Assembly (NCBI GenBank): GCA_023387695.1
Contig: JAEWHT010000123.1
Location: 1 to 17,959 of the forward strand
Reading direction: 5' to 3'
Length of the DNA stretch: 17,959 nt
DNA from: Pseudomonadota bacterium
GTDB taxonomy: Bacteria > Pseudomonadota > Alphaproteobacteria > Rhizobiales > Xanthobacteraceae
Part shown: positions 7,500 through 13,891 of the stretch, piece after piece
Position numbering within the stretch: the stretch's first letter is position 1
Layout: each line of letters opens with the position of its first letter
Translations under genes and position numbers: made by a program
The notes under the pieces: generated by a model
The model's database searches: none
Told to the model about the DNA's origin: nothing
What the model saw: only the letters and a program-made list of their open reading frames with translations

Positions 7500-8291
7500 A
7501 TGACAAAGACAACTCGACGCAGCGTGCTGACTGCCGCAGCCGCGATGACGGCCGCAGGCCTCGCCGATAGCACGCCGGCTGCAGCGCAGGTCGCTCCCAA
7601 GCCGATCTTTCCAGTGCCGATGGTGACGATCCCCATCGTCGGCGAAACCAGCGTGTTCCAGGTTCGCCGTATCTACTGCATCGGCCGCAACTATGCCGCG
7701 CACGCGATCGAGCGCGGCTCGGATCCGAACCGCGAGCCGCCGTTCTTCTTTCAGAAGCCGACCGACGCAATCCAGAACGTCGGGATCGGCGAGGTCGCCG
7801 ATCATCCCTATCCGTCGCTGACCAAGAACTATCATCATGAGGTCGAGCTGGTGGCGGCGCTGAAATCCGGCGGTACCAACATTCCAGCGGAGAAGGCGTT
7901 GGACCACGTCTATGGCTACGCGCTCGGCCTCGACATGACCCGCCGCGATCTCCAGAACGGCATGGCCGCGGAGAAGAAGCCGTGGGAGATCGGCAAGAGC
8001 TTTGACCACGCCGCCGTACTTGGCCCCATCCATCCCGCCAGCAAGACCGGGCATTTCGACAAGGGCGCGATTTCGCTCGCGATCAACGGCACGGTGAAGC
8101 AGAGCTCGGACCTTAGCAAGATGATCTGGAGCGTCGCCGAGCAGATCGCGAAGCTTTCGGAAGCCTTCGAGCTCAAGGCCGGCGACATCATCTATTCCGG
8201 CACGCCGGAGAATGTCGGCCCGGTCGTGAAGGGCGATGTGCTGCTGTGCAAGCTCGAGGGCTTGCCTGATATGTCGATCAAGATCGTCTGA
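7500..8291 (+). CDS. FAH-family hydrolase with Tat signal peptide
   Basis: A 263-residue member of the fumarylacetoacetate hydrolase superfamily (fumarylpyruvate hydrolases, acylpyruvases, 2-oxo-hepta-3-ene-dioate hydratases, oxaloacetate decarboxylases). Family residues are intact: the lid dyad His68/Glu71 in GRNYAAHAIE, Lys86 in FFQKP, metal ligands Glu114 and Glu116 in HHEVELV, and Asp145 in GLDMTRRDLQ, then the late SGTPENVGPV loop. Unusually, the protein begins with a twin-arginine signal: MTKTTRRSVLT, an alanine-rich core, and an AAA site ending at residue 29. The mature enzyme would therefore be folded with its metal in the cytoplasm and exported to the periplasm. ATG 7500 is preferred over ATG 7479 because AGGGGAG lies nine bases upstream. 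It is followed by a periplasmic binding protein gene 36 bases on and is divergent from a LysR gene. The exact reaction is unknown. Confidence 0.88.
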   Translation: MTKTTRRSVLTAAAAMTAAGLADSTPAAAQVAPKPIFPVPMVTIPIVGETSVFQVRRIYCIGRNYAAHAIERGSDPNREPPFFFQKPTDAIQNVGIGEVADHPYPSLTKNYHHEVELVAALKSGGTNIPAEKALDHVYGYALGLDMTRRDLQNGMAAEKKPWEIGKSFDHAAVLGPIHPASKTGHFDKGAISLAINGTVKQSSDLSKMIWSVAEQIAKLSEAFELKAGDIIYSGTPENVGPVVKGDVLLCKLEGLPDMSIKIV

Positions 8292-8327
8292 AGATCCGAG
8301 AGAAACTCAGTGCTGGAGGGGCGCGAG

Positions 8328-9119
8328 ATGTTGCGGCTTGGCTTGATTGCCGCGTTGGCTTTGGTCGTCCTTGCGACCGTTGCCCCTGATGTGAGAGCGG
8401 AAGGCGCGGTCGATGTCGCACCGACCGGGACGTTGCGCGTGGCGGTGGCCGTTGGTCCTGCCGCGTCTGCGTTCTGGTCGACGCGCGATCCCGCTACGGG
8501 GAAGCCGCGCGGCGTTACGGTTGAACTGGCCAAGGCTGCCGCCGACAGACTGCATCTGCCGCTGCAGCTCGTCGAGTATCAGAGCTCGGACGAGATTGCG
8601 GCGGCCAGCGGCAAGGACGTCTGGGATCTCTCGTTCATGCCGGCCGATGTCAAGCGCGCGCCGTTCGTCGAGCAGGGGCCTGCCTACGTCGCCTATATGA
8701 GCGGCTATCTCATTCGCGCCGGTTCCGACATCCGCACCGTTGCCGATGTCGATCGCGCGGGAATACGCGTCGGCTGCATCGAGGGTACCTCGACATCGCG
8801 GACGGTCGAGAAGTCGATCAAGCAGGCGAAGCTGACCAAATTCGTGAAGCCCGAGCAGGCTGCCGAGTTGATCGGCAAGGGCGAGCTCGACGCACTGGCG
8901 ATGGGCATGGGTGCGCTGGAGGATTTGTCGCGAAAATTGCCGGGAACTAAGGTGCTGGATGAGGTGATCCAGTCGACCGGCGTCGTCGTGGTGGTGCCCA
9001 AGGGCAAGGTCGCAGCGAAGGTCTGGGCCGCGCGTTTCCTGGATGAAGCGAAGGCTGACGGCACGGTCCGCCGTGCGCTCGATAGCAACGGCTTCACCGC
9101 CGATAAAGTCGCGCCTTAG
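8328..9119 (+). CDS. Stand-alone periplasmic solute-binding protein, SBP family 3
   Basis: A 263-residue protein of the amino-acid-type solute-binding family. It has a Sec signal peptide (residues 1-24, ending VRA before EGAVDV). The bilobed pattern then follows: TLRVAVAVG at the first strand, GVTVELAKAAAD, the W-D-LSFMPAD segment with EQGPAYVAYMSGYLIRAGS, the hinge motif GIRVGCIEGT and later GELDALAMG. The start is ATG 8328, preceded by GGAGGGG (8315-8321) at six bases; a GTG at 8310 is less likely. No permease or ATPase gene lies beside it. It may lend its ligand to a transporter encoded elsewhere, or act as a sensor or partner for the exported FAH-family enzyme encoded just upstream, with which it probably shares a transcript. 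The ligand is unknown. Confidence 0.87.
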   Translation: MLRLGLIAALALVVLATVAPDVRAEGAVDVAPTGTLRVAVAVGPAASAFWSTRDPATGKPRGVTVELAKAAADRLHLPLQLVEYQSSDEIAAASGKDVWDLSFMPADVKRAPFVEQGPAYVAYMSGYLIRAGSDIRTVADVDRAGIRVGCIEGTSTSRTVEKSIKQAKLTKFVKPEQAAELIGKGELDALAMGMGALEDLSRKLPGTKVLDEVIQSTGVVVVVPKGKVAAKVWAARFLDEAKADGTVRRALDSNGFTADKVAP

Positions 9120-9126
9120 TTCTTAA

Positions 9127-9259
9127 CCTCTCCCCGCCCGCGGGGAGAGGTCGGATCGCGCTTGCGATCCGGGTGAGGGGGTACAGATCTCTCGATAAAT
9201 CTCATGCGGGGAGAGAGGCCCCTCACCCCAACCCTCTCCCCGTAAGAACGGGGCGAGGG
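9127..9259. repeat. REP-like palindromic element pair between convergent genes
   Basis: This GC-rich non-coding stretch is built of nested inverted repeats. Hairpin 1 is a perfect 10-base stem CCTCTCCCCG (9127-9136) / CGGGGAGAGG (9141-9150). Hairpin 2 is an 8-base stem CGGATCGC (9152-9159) / GCGATCCG (9164-9171) with loop GCTT. GGGTGAGGGG (9171-9180) pairs with CCCCTCACCC (9219-9228). Hairpin 3 is CCCTCTCCCCGT (9232-9243) / ACGGGGCGAGGG (9248-9259) with one mismatch. The right part repeats the left motif in inverted orientation, as in a BIME-like pair. Similar CCTCTCCCC...GGGTGAGGGG elements are, from memory, common between genes in Bradyrhizobium and relatives. It sits between the convergent 3' ends of the binding-protein and IclR genes, so it may also stop transcription or protect RNA ends. 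Confidence 0.8.
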
Positions 9260-9302
9260 AGCGCACCGCAGCTGCGGACGCGGTTCGCCTCAATTCGACA
9301 AA

Positions 9303-10043
9303 CTAAGCAGCCGTCTTCGGCCGCAGCCGATCGACCGTCCGCGCGATCAGCGACGCAACGTCCGCCACCTTTGGCCCGATCCGAAACTCCGGCCCTGCGA
9401 CGACCACCGAGAGTCTGCGATCGCCGATCGGCAGCGGGATCGCGGCGCCCGCGAGATCGCGGCTGTAATCGGCAAAGCTCTGGCAGTAACCGCGCTCGAT
9501 CGAATTGCGCAGCTCGGCCTCGACCGCTTCGATGCTGATCGGCGTCGAGGGGCCGTATTGCTTGAACTCGATCTTGCGATAAACGGAGTCGCGCTCGTCC
9601 GGCGAATATTGCAGCAGCAGCGCACGGCCGCTTGCGGTGGCGTGGATCGGCACGCGGTGGCCGATGGTGGCGAAATAGCGGATGGCGGCCTTGGATTCGA
9701 CGACGTCGATGAACACGGCCATCACGCCCGCCGGCGCCACGATCGACGCCGTCTCGCCGGTCTCGGCGGAGAGGTCGGCAATCAGCTGATGCGTCCATTG
9801 CGGCAGCGGCTCGACCTCGGAGATCATTCGCGCCATCGCCAGCCACCGCGGCGTCGGATAGAAGCCGGCGCGGGGACGTGGTTCGTAGAGATAGCCCTTT
9901 TCCGACAACGTCGCGAGCAGGTTGAAGGTCGACGAGCGCGGCCAGCCGAAATGATCGGCGATCTCGGCAAGCGTCGCCGGCTTCCTCGTTTGCGCGAAGA
10001 ATTCCATGATCTCCAGGACGTTGGCGGCTTGGCGAACGATCAT
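9303..10043 (-). CDS. IclR-family transcriptional regulator
   Basis: A 246-residue IclR regulator. The N-terminal winged helix lies at residues 1-65, with the helix-turn-helix ATLAEIADHFGWPRSSTFNLLATL at about 23-46 (broken here as ATLAEIADHFGW and PRSSTFNLLATL). The effector-binding GAF-like domain (about 80-240) shows the family signature GYCQSFADYSRDLAGAAIPL. It is the last gene of the minus-strand unit, 15 bases after the CoA-lyase stop, with AGGA 13 bases before its ATG, so it is probably made with the enzymes and controls them. IclR proteins usually bind small organic acids, which fits an acid-degrading pathway. Its most likely target is the divergent promoter region at 12612-12838. Confidence 0.93.
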   Translation of the reverse strand: MIVRQAANVLEIMEFFAQTRKPATLAEIADHFGWPRSSTFNLLATLSEKGYLYEPRPRAGFYPTPRWLAMARMISEVEPLPQWTHQLIADLSAETGETASIVAPAGVMAVFIDVVESKAAIRYFATIGHRVPIHATASGRALLLQYSPDERDSVYRKIEFKQYGPSTPISIEAVEAELRNSIERGYCQSFADYSRDLAGAAIPLPIGDRRLSVVVAGPEFRIGPKVADVASLIARTVDRLRPKTAA

Positions 10044-10058
10044 GGTTGGCTTTGCGTC

Positions 10059-10910
10059 CTAGCTTTGACCGAGAATCTTCTTCGCGGCGCGAAGATGCGG
10101 CTTGTCGATCATGTGGCCGTCGAGCCGCAGCGTGCCGGAGTTCGGATTGCTCGCGAACGCCGCGATCACCTTCTCCGCCCAGATTCGCTCAGCGTCGGTC
10201 GGATCGAACGCTGCGTTGACGACGTCCACATGCTTGGGATGAATCAGGGCCTTCGCCGAAAACCCGTCACGGCGCGCCGCGCGCGTTTCCTGCTCGAGGC
10301 CGGCGAGATTGTCGATATCGGTATAAACGGTGTCGATCGGTGCGACCTCGGCTCCGGCCGCCGCCATCAGGCAGAGATCGCGCGCCAGGCGATAGGGGCT
10401 ATGGAACACGCCGCCTGACGCCTTTTCGGTGGCGCCGAGCGAGGCCGAAAGGTCCTCTGCGCCCCACATCAAGCCGGCGAGGCGAGGGGAGCAGCCCTTG
10501 TAGCTGCCGAGGCCGAAGATCGAGCTGGCAGTTTCAGTTGCGACGCAGACGATGCGGGTAGCGCCGACCGCAATGCCGGCCGCCGCTTCCAACGCTTCGA
10601 GCCATGTCGCGACCAGCCGCACATCGTCGCCACCTTGCGATTTCGGCAGCACGATGCCGTCGGGCTTGCCCGGCATGATCGCGGCGAGATCAGTCAGCGT
10701 CATGCCGGTGTCGAGTGCGTTGACGCGGACATAGAGTTGGTGCGGGCCAGGGCGGCTCTTCAGCATCGCCAGCGTCAGCCCGCGCGCCTCCGGCTTCTTG
10801 TCGGTGACGACGGAATCTTCGAGATCGATGATCAGCGCGTCGGCCTTGCCTTCGCTCGCCTTCTTGAATTTGCGCGGGGAATCCCCTGGTACGAACAGCA
10901 TGGAACGCAT
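10059..10910 (-). CDS. CoA-ester lyase, CitE/HpcH-HpaI family
   Basis: A 283-residue TIM-barrel lyase of the citrate-lyase-beta-like group (malyl-CoA, citramalyl-CoA and beta-methylmalyl-CoA lyases; CLYBL). It cleaves a 3-hydroxyacyl-CoA to acetyl- or propionyl-CoA and an oxoacid, using magnesium. Family motifs are intact: MLFVPGDSPRKF at 4-15, IIDLEDSV at 27-34, YVRVN at 60-64, IVLPKS at 86-91, metal ligand Glu126 in ATETASS, Asp153 in WGAEDLSAS, and AKALIHPKHVD near the end. The start at 10910 is chosen because its ATG overlaps the MaoC stop as TGATG, implying coupled translation; an upstream in-frame ATG at 10949 lies inside MaoC. With MaoC and CoA-transferases beside it, the substrate is likely citramalyl-CoA or a relative, by analogy with itaconate degradation. 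Confidence 0.92.
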   Translation of the reverse strand: MRSMLFVPGDSPRKFKKASEGKADALIIDLEDSVVTDKKPEARGLTLAMLKSRPGPHQLYVRVNALDTGMTLTDLAAIMPGKPDGIVLPKSQGGDDVRLVATWLEALEAAAGIAVGATRIVCVATETASSIFGLGSYKGCSPRLAGLMWGAEDLSASLGATEKASGGVFHSPYRLARDLCLMAAAGAEVAPIDTVYTDIDNLAGLEQETRAARRDGFSAKALIHPKHVDVVNAAFDPTDAERIWAEKVIAAFASNPNSGTLRLDGHMIDKPHLRAAKKILGQS

Positions 10911-11362
10911 CAGACCGGCCTCTTGTGCATCATCGCCATGCGGCGGCATTTGCCGACGATCTCGTCATTCTGGTTCAAGGCATGATGCTCGAACTCGACG
11001 ATGCCCGCCTTCGGGCGCGATTTGGATTCCCTCAACGAAAGCACCTTCGTCGTCGCTCGCAAGGTGTCGCCATGGAAGACCGGCTTCGGGAAGGTCACGT
11101 CGGTCATGCCGAGATTGGCAACGGTTGTGCCCATGGTCGTATCATAGACCGTCATGCCGATCATGATGCCGAGGGTGTAAAGGCTGTTGAAAATGCGCTG
11201 GCCGAACTCGGTCTTTTCCGCGAAATGCGCGTCGATGTGCAGCGGCTGCGGATTGAGCGTCAGCAGGCTGAACATGGTGTTGTCCATTTCCGTGACGGTC
11301 CGGGTCAGCGGATGCCGGAACTCCTGGCCTACGGAAAAGTCCTCGAAATAAAGTCCGGCCAT
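10910..11362 (-). CDS. MaoC-like hot-dog hydratase/dehydratase
   Basis: A 150-residue single hot-dog enzyme of the MaoC type that hydrates an enoyl-CoA (or dehydrates a 3-hydroxyacyl-CoA). The hydratase-2 motif region reads TLNPQPLHID (residues 35-44). His42 is kept, but the position of the usual catalytic Asp of D-x-N-P-x-H is Asn37. Later family segments GQRIFNSLYTLG and VTFPKPVFHGDTL are intact. The start is ATG 11362, preceded on the minus strand by a strong GGGAGGAAA; a longer reading frame to 11503 overlaps the CaiB gene and has no family similarity in its extra 47 residues. It lies 46 bases after the CaiB gene and overlaps the lyase start by one base. In itaconate pathways the equivalent enzyme hydrates itaconyl- or mesaconyl-CoA to citramalyl-CoA. 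Confidence 0.9.
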   Translation of the reverse strand: MAGLYFEDFSVGQEFRHPLTRTVTEMDNTMFSLLTLNPQPLHIDAHFAEKTEFGQRIFNSLYTLGIMIGMTVYDTTMGTTVANLGMTDVTFPKPVFHGDTLRATTKVLSLRESKSRPKAGIVEFEHHALNQNDEIVGKCRRMAMMHKRPV

Positions 11363-11408
11363 CGCGGTTTCCTCCCTGTTGTCTTGCGATCTGGCCAGCG
11401 CCTGCCGC

Positions 11409-12611
11409 TTAAGGCGGCGCCGCCAGGTGAACTGCCTTTTTCTCTGCGAGCTGCTTGATTTCGTCGGCCGAGAAACCGGCCTCGCGCAGAATGTCGTGGC
11501 CATGCTGGCCGAGTGTCGGCGCCGGGCCTGCCGGCTCCGGCTGAGTCACGCTCCAGGTCGAGGGCACGCGCATCTGGCGGATGCGGCCTTCGACGGGGTG
11601 ATCCACGGTCTTGAAGAAGTCGATCGCCTGCAGATGCGGATCCTCGAGGATCGTCTCCAGCGTGTGCATCGGCATCACCGGAATGTCGGCGCGCTCGAGC
11701 AACTCGCGCCATTCCGCCGTGGTGCGCGTCGCGAAGATGTGGCCGATCTCCTCGTAGATCTCGTCGATATGTTTTGTGCGCGCGGCGTGGTTGGCAAAGC
11801 GCGGCTGCTCGAGGAAGTGCAGCTGCCCGATCGCCTCGAAGAAGCTGCGCCAGTGCTTGTCGTTGTAGATGAGCACGCAGAGATAGGCGTCGCTGGTCTT
11901 GTAGGGCCGGCGATAGCGCGAAAGCAGGCGGGCGTAGCCGCCATGGTCGAGCGGAGGATCGTAGGTGAGACCGCCGAGATGATCGACCAGCACGAACTCC
12001 GTCATGGATTCGAACATCGGCACGTCGATACGCTGGCCCTGGCCGGTGCGGCTCTGATGCATCAGCCCGCCCATGATGGCGTTGACCATCATCAGACCGA
12101 CGATGCGGTCGGCGATGGTGACGGGCACATAGCGCGGCGTGCCGTCGCCGGCGGCAGCCAACAGCGTGGGGATCGTGGCGGCGCCCTGGATCAGATCGTC
12201 ATAGGCGGGCTTGGCGGCGTAGGGGCCGGACTGGCCGTAGCCGAACGCGCCGACATAGACGAGAGAGGGATTGATTGCGGCCAGCGTCTCGTAGTCGAGG
12301 CCAAGCCGCGCCATCGCCTGCGGGCGCACATTGTAGACGAGCGCGTTGGCGCTCTTCGCCAGCCGTAGCAGCGTGTCGCGCGCCTCGGGCTTCTTGAGGT
12401 CGAGGACGATGCTGCGCTTGCCGCGATTGGCGTTGTGAAACATCCCGCCCATGCCCGGTGTACGGCCGGGTCCGATCTGGCGAACGATGTCGCCCTCGGG
12501 GCTTTCGACCTTGATGACGTCAGCGCCCATGTCCGCCAGCACTTGCGTGCCGTAGGGGCCCATCAGCACCGAGGTCAGATCGAGAATGGTGAAGCCGGCG
12601 AGCGGTCCCAT
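11409..12611 (-). CDS. CaiB/BaiF family (class III) CoA-transferase
   Basis: A 400-residue class III CoA-transferase, which moves CoA between acyl-CoA and a free carboxylic acid through an aspartyl anhydride and works as an interlocked dimer. Visible motifs: ILDLTSVLMGPYGTQVLADMGADVIKVE (residues 9-36, read as ILDLTSVLMGPY and ADMGADVIKVE), NRGKRSIVLDLKKPE at 62-76, the GFGQ-like AFGYGQSGPY at 122-131, and Asp168 in TIADRIVGL, at the position of the catalytic Asp169 of formyl-CoA transferase. The length is normal. It is the first gene of the minus-strand unit, with a well-formed promoter 33 bases upstream. It would activate the substrate for the MaoC and lyase enzymes that follow. The substrate is unknown; succinyl-CoA is the usual donor in dicarboxylate pathways. 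Confidence 0.93.
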   Translation of the reverse strand: MGPLAGFTILDLTSVLMGPYGTQVLADMGADVIKVESPEGDIVRQIGPGRTPGMGGMFHNANRGKRSIVLDLKKPEARDTLLRLAKSANALVYNVRPQAMARLGLDYETLAAINPSLVYVGAFGYGQSGPYAAKPAYDDLIQGAATIPTLLAAAGDGTPRYVPVTIADRIVGLMMVNAIMGGLMHQSRTGQGQRIDVPMFESMTEFVLVDHLGGLTYDPPLDHGGYARLLSRYRRPYKTSDAYLCVLIYNDKHWRSFFEAIGQLHFLEQPRFANHAARTKHIDEIYEEIGHIFATRTTAEWRELLERADIPVMPMHTLETILEDPHLQAIDFFKTVDHPVEGRIRQMRVPSTWSVTQPEPAGPAPTLGQHGHDILREAGFSADEIKQLAEKKAVHLAAPP

Positions 12612-12643
12612 GGGGCCTCGTGGGATAAATTCATATAGGTGGA

Positions 12644-12671
12644 ATTAGAATTCAGAGATTGTCGGTGTCAA
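12644..12671 (-). promoter_or_regulatory. Sigma-70-type promoter of the CaiB-MaoC-lyase-IclR unit
   Basis: On the minus strand, a perfect -35 TTGACA (12671-12666) and a -10 TCTAAT (12649-12644, five of six matches) are separated by 16 bases. Transcription would start near 12637 and give a short leader of about 25 bases before the CaiB ATG at 12611. Confidence 0.6.
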
Positions 12672-12701
12672 TTCGTCCCGTCCGGCTCGAAGTGCATGGC
12701 G

Positions 12702-12711
12702 CTATGCATAG
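12702..12711. promoter_or_regulatory. Palindrome CTATGCATAG, candidate operator
   Basis: A perfect ten-base palindrome just upstream of the rightward -35 box. It overlaps the wider inverted repeat TGCAT-N6-ATGCA (12693-12708). Its position suits an activator or repressor site. The binding protein is not known; IclR is the nearest candidate. Confidence 0.35.
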
Positions 12712-12720
12712 TTCATATAC

Positions 12721-12750
12721 TTGACAGATAAATTCACATATATGTACATT
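12721..12750 (+). promoter_or_regulatory. Sigma-70-type promoter of the TRAP/acyl-CoA dehydrogenase unit
   Basis: A perfect -35 TTGACA (12721-12726) is followed after 18 bases by TACATT (12745-12750, four of six matches). The spacer contains the perfect palindrome ACATATATGT (12736-12745), which abuts the -10 box and would allow direct repression. The leader to the ATG at 12839 is about 80 bases. Confidence 0.5.
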
Positions 12751-12838
12751 TTCCTCAAGTAAGAAATGGAGCGAGCGCCGAATGGCTTGGCAGCGAGCGG
12801 CTGTCGCCTTCGGCGTGGGACGCGTAAGGGAGAACGAA

Positions 12839-13864
12839 ATGAAGAAGAACTTCGTGCGGGCTGCAGCCGCGCTCGCGCTGTCATTGCCGGTGTCGACAAT
12901 GTCGGCGCAGGCGCTCGAGCTGAAGGTCGCTGATAGCTTTCCCGCCGGACATTATCTCGTCCGCCTGATGCTCAAACCGTGGATGGACGATGTCACCAAG
13001 CGCACCAACGGCGCAGTGACCTTCACCTATTATCCGAACCAGCAGATCGGCAAGGCGGCCGACATGCTGCGCCTGACACAGTCGGGCGTCGTCGACATCG
13101 GCTACATCGGACCGTCCTATGTGTCCGACAAGATGCCGCTGTCGGAAGTGGCGCAATTGCCGGGTGCGTTCGCGACCAGCTGCCAGGGCACGCTCGCCTA
13201 CTGGAAGACGGCGCGCGAAGGCGTGCTGGCCAAGCAGGAATACGCACCGAACAAGATCAAGCTGCTGCTGGCCGTGGTGCTGCCGCCCTACCAGGTGTGG
13301 ACCGTCAAGTCGAAGGTCGAGACCACAAAGGATATGCAGGGTCTGAAGCTGCGCACCACTGGCGGCGCGCAGGATCTCACGCTGCGCGCGCTCAATGCCG
13401 TGCCGGTGCGCATGGCCGCGCCCGATGCCTATGAGTCGCTCTCGCGCGGCACGATGGATGGCCTGCTGTTTCCGCTGGACAGCGTCGTCGCCTATGGCCT
13501 CGACAAGCTGGTCAAGCACGCGACCGAAGGCGTCAGCTTCGGCAGCTTCATCGTTGCCTATTCCATCAACCAATCGGTCTGGGACAAGTTGCCCGACGAC
13601 GTGAAGACCGCAATGAACGAGGCCTCCGAGGCGATCACGCCCAAGGCTTGCGCCGACGTCGACAAGGAAGGCGCGATCACCAAGAAGCAGATGCAGGACG
13701 AGGGCGTCACCTTCGATCCGCTGCCGGAAGCCACGCGCGCCGAGATGAAGGACAAGCTCAAGGGCGTCGGCCATGAATGGGCGGCCGGACTCGACAGTCG
13801 CGGCAAGCAGGCCTCCGCCGCGCTGAAGGAGTTCGAGGACTTGCTCGCCGGCGGCAGCAAGTAG
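12839..13864 (+). CDS. TRAP transporter substrate-binding protein, DctP family
   Basis: A 341-residue periplasmic binding protein that captures an organic acid and delivers it to the DctQM membrane pair encoded next. The Sec signal peptide covers residues 1-25 (basic MKKNFVR, alanine/leucine core, AQA before LELKVAD). The family core is GLKLRTTGG with the carboxylate-binding Arg172, followed by LNAVPVRM and AYESLSRGTMDGLLFP. The start at 12839 is supported by AAGGGAGA upstream; the in-frame ATG at 12782 would place a long polar stretch before the signal. It is the first gene of the rightward unit, downstream of a candidate promoter. The presence of an Arg for a carboxylate and the CoA enzymes nearby suggest a carboxylic acid ligand; which one is not readable. 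Confidence 0.93.
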   Translation: MKKNFVRAAAALALSLPVSTMSAQALELKVADSFPAGHYLVRLMLKPWMDDVTKRTNGAVTFTYYPNQQIGKAADMLRLTQSGVVDIGYIGPSYVSDKMPLSEVAQLPGAFATSCQGTLAYWKTAREGVLAKQEYAPNKIKLLLAVVLPPYQVWTVKSKVETTKDMQGLKLRTTGGAQDLTLRALNAVPVRMAAPDAYESLSRGTMDGLLFPLDSVVAYGLDKLVKHATEGVSFGSFIVAYSINQSVWDKLPDDVKTAMNEASEAITPKACADVDKEGAITKKQMQDEGVTFDPLPEATRAEMKDKLKGVGHEWAAGLDSRGKQASAALKEFEDLLAGGSK

Positions 13865-13891
13865 TCTGCGAGACGAAGAGGGAGACGCGAC

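Larger units (their letters stand above)
12624..12736. repeat. Direct repeats GATAAATTCA, candidate operators
   Basis: The ten bases GATAAATTCA occur at 12624-12633 and 12727-12736, followed by TATA and CATATA respectively. A partial third copy, TTCATATA, is at 12712-12719. The first full copy lies at the expected transcription start of the leftward promoter; the second lies in the spacer of the rightward promoter. This arrangement would let one regulator control both directions. The likely candidate is the IclR protein encoded at the end of the left unit. Confidence 0.5.

Noticed and set aside
7500..8291. Gentisate-pathway fumarylpyruvate hydrolase
   Set aside because: No gentisate dioxygenase, maleylpyruvate isomerase or other ring-cleavage gene is in the window, and the Tat signal argues against a standard cytoplasmic role. 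Only the family is called.
9127..9259. CRISPR-like repeat array or small RNA gene
   Set aside because: The repeats are inverted and of unequal length, with no regular spacers. They fit a REP-type palindrome better, and there is no clear promoter for an RNA gene.
11363..11503. N-terminal extension of the MaoC protein
   Set aside because: The 47 extra codons overlap the end of the CaiB gene, while GGGAGGAAA precedes the ATG at 11362, which gives a normal MaoC start.
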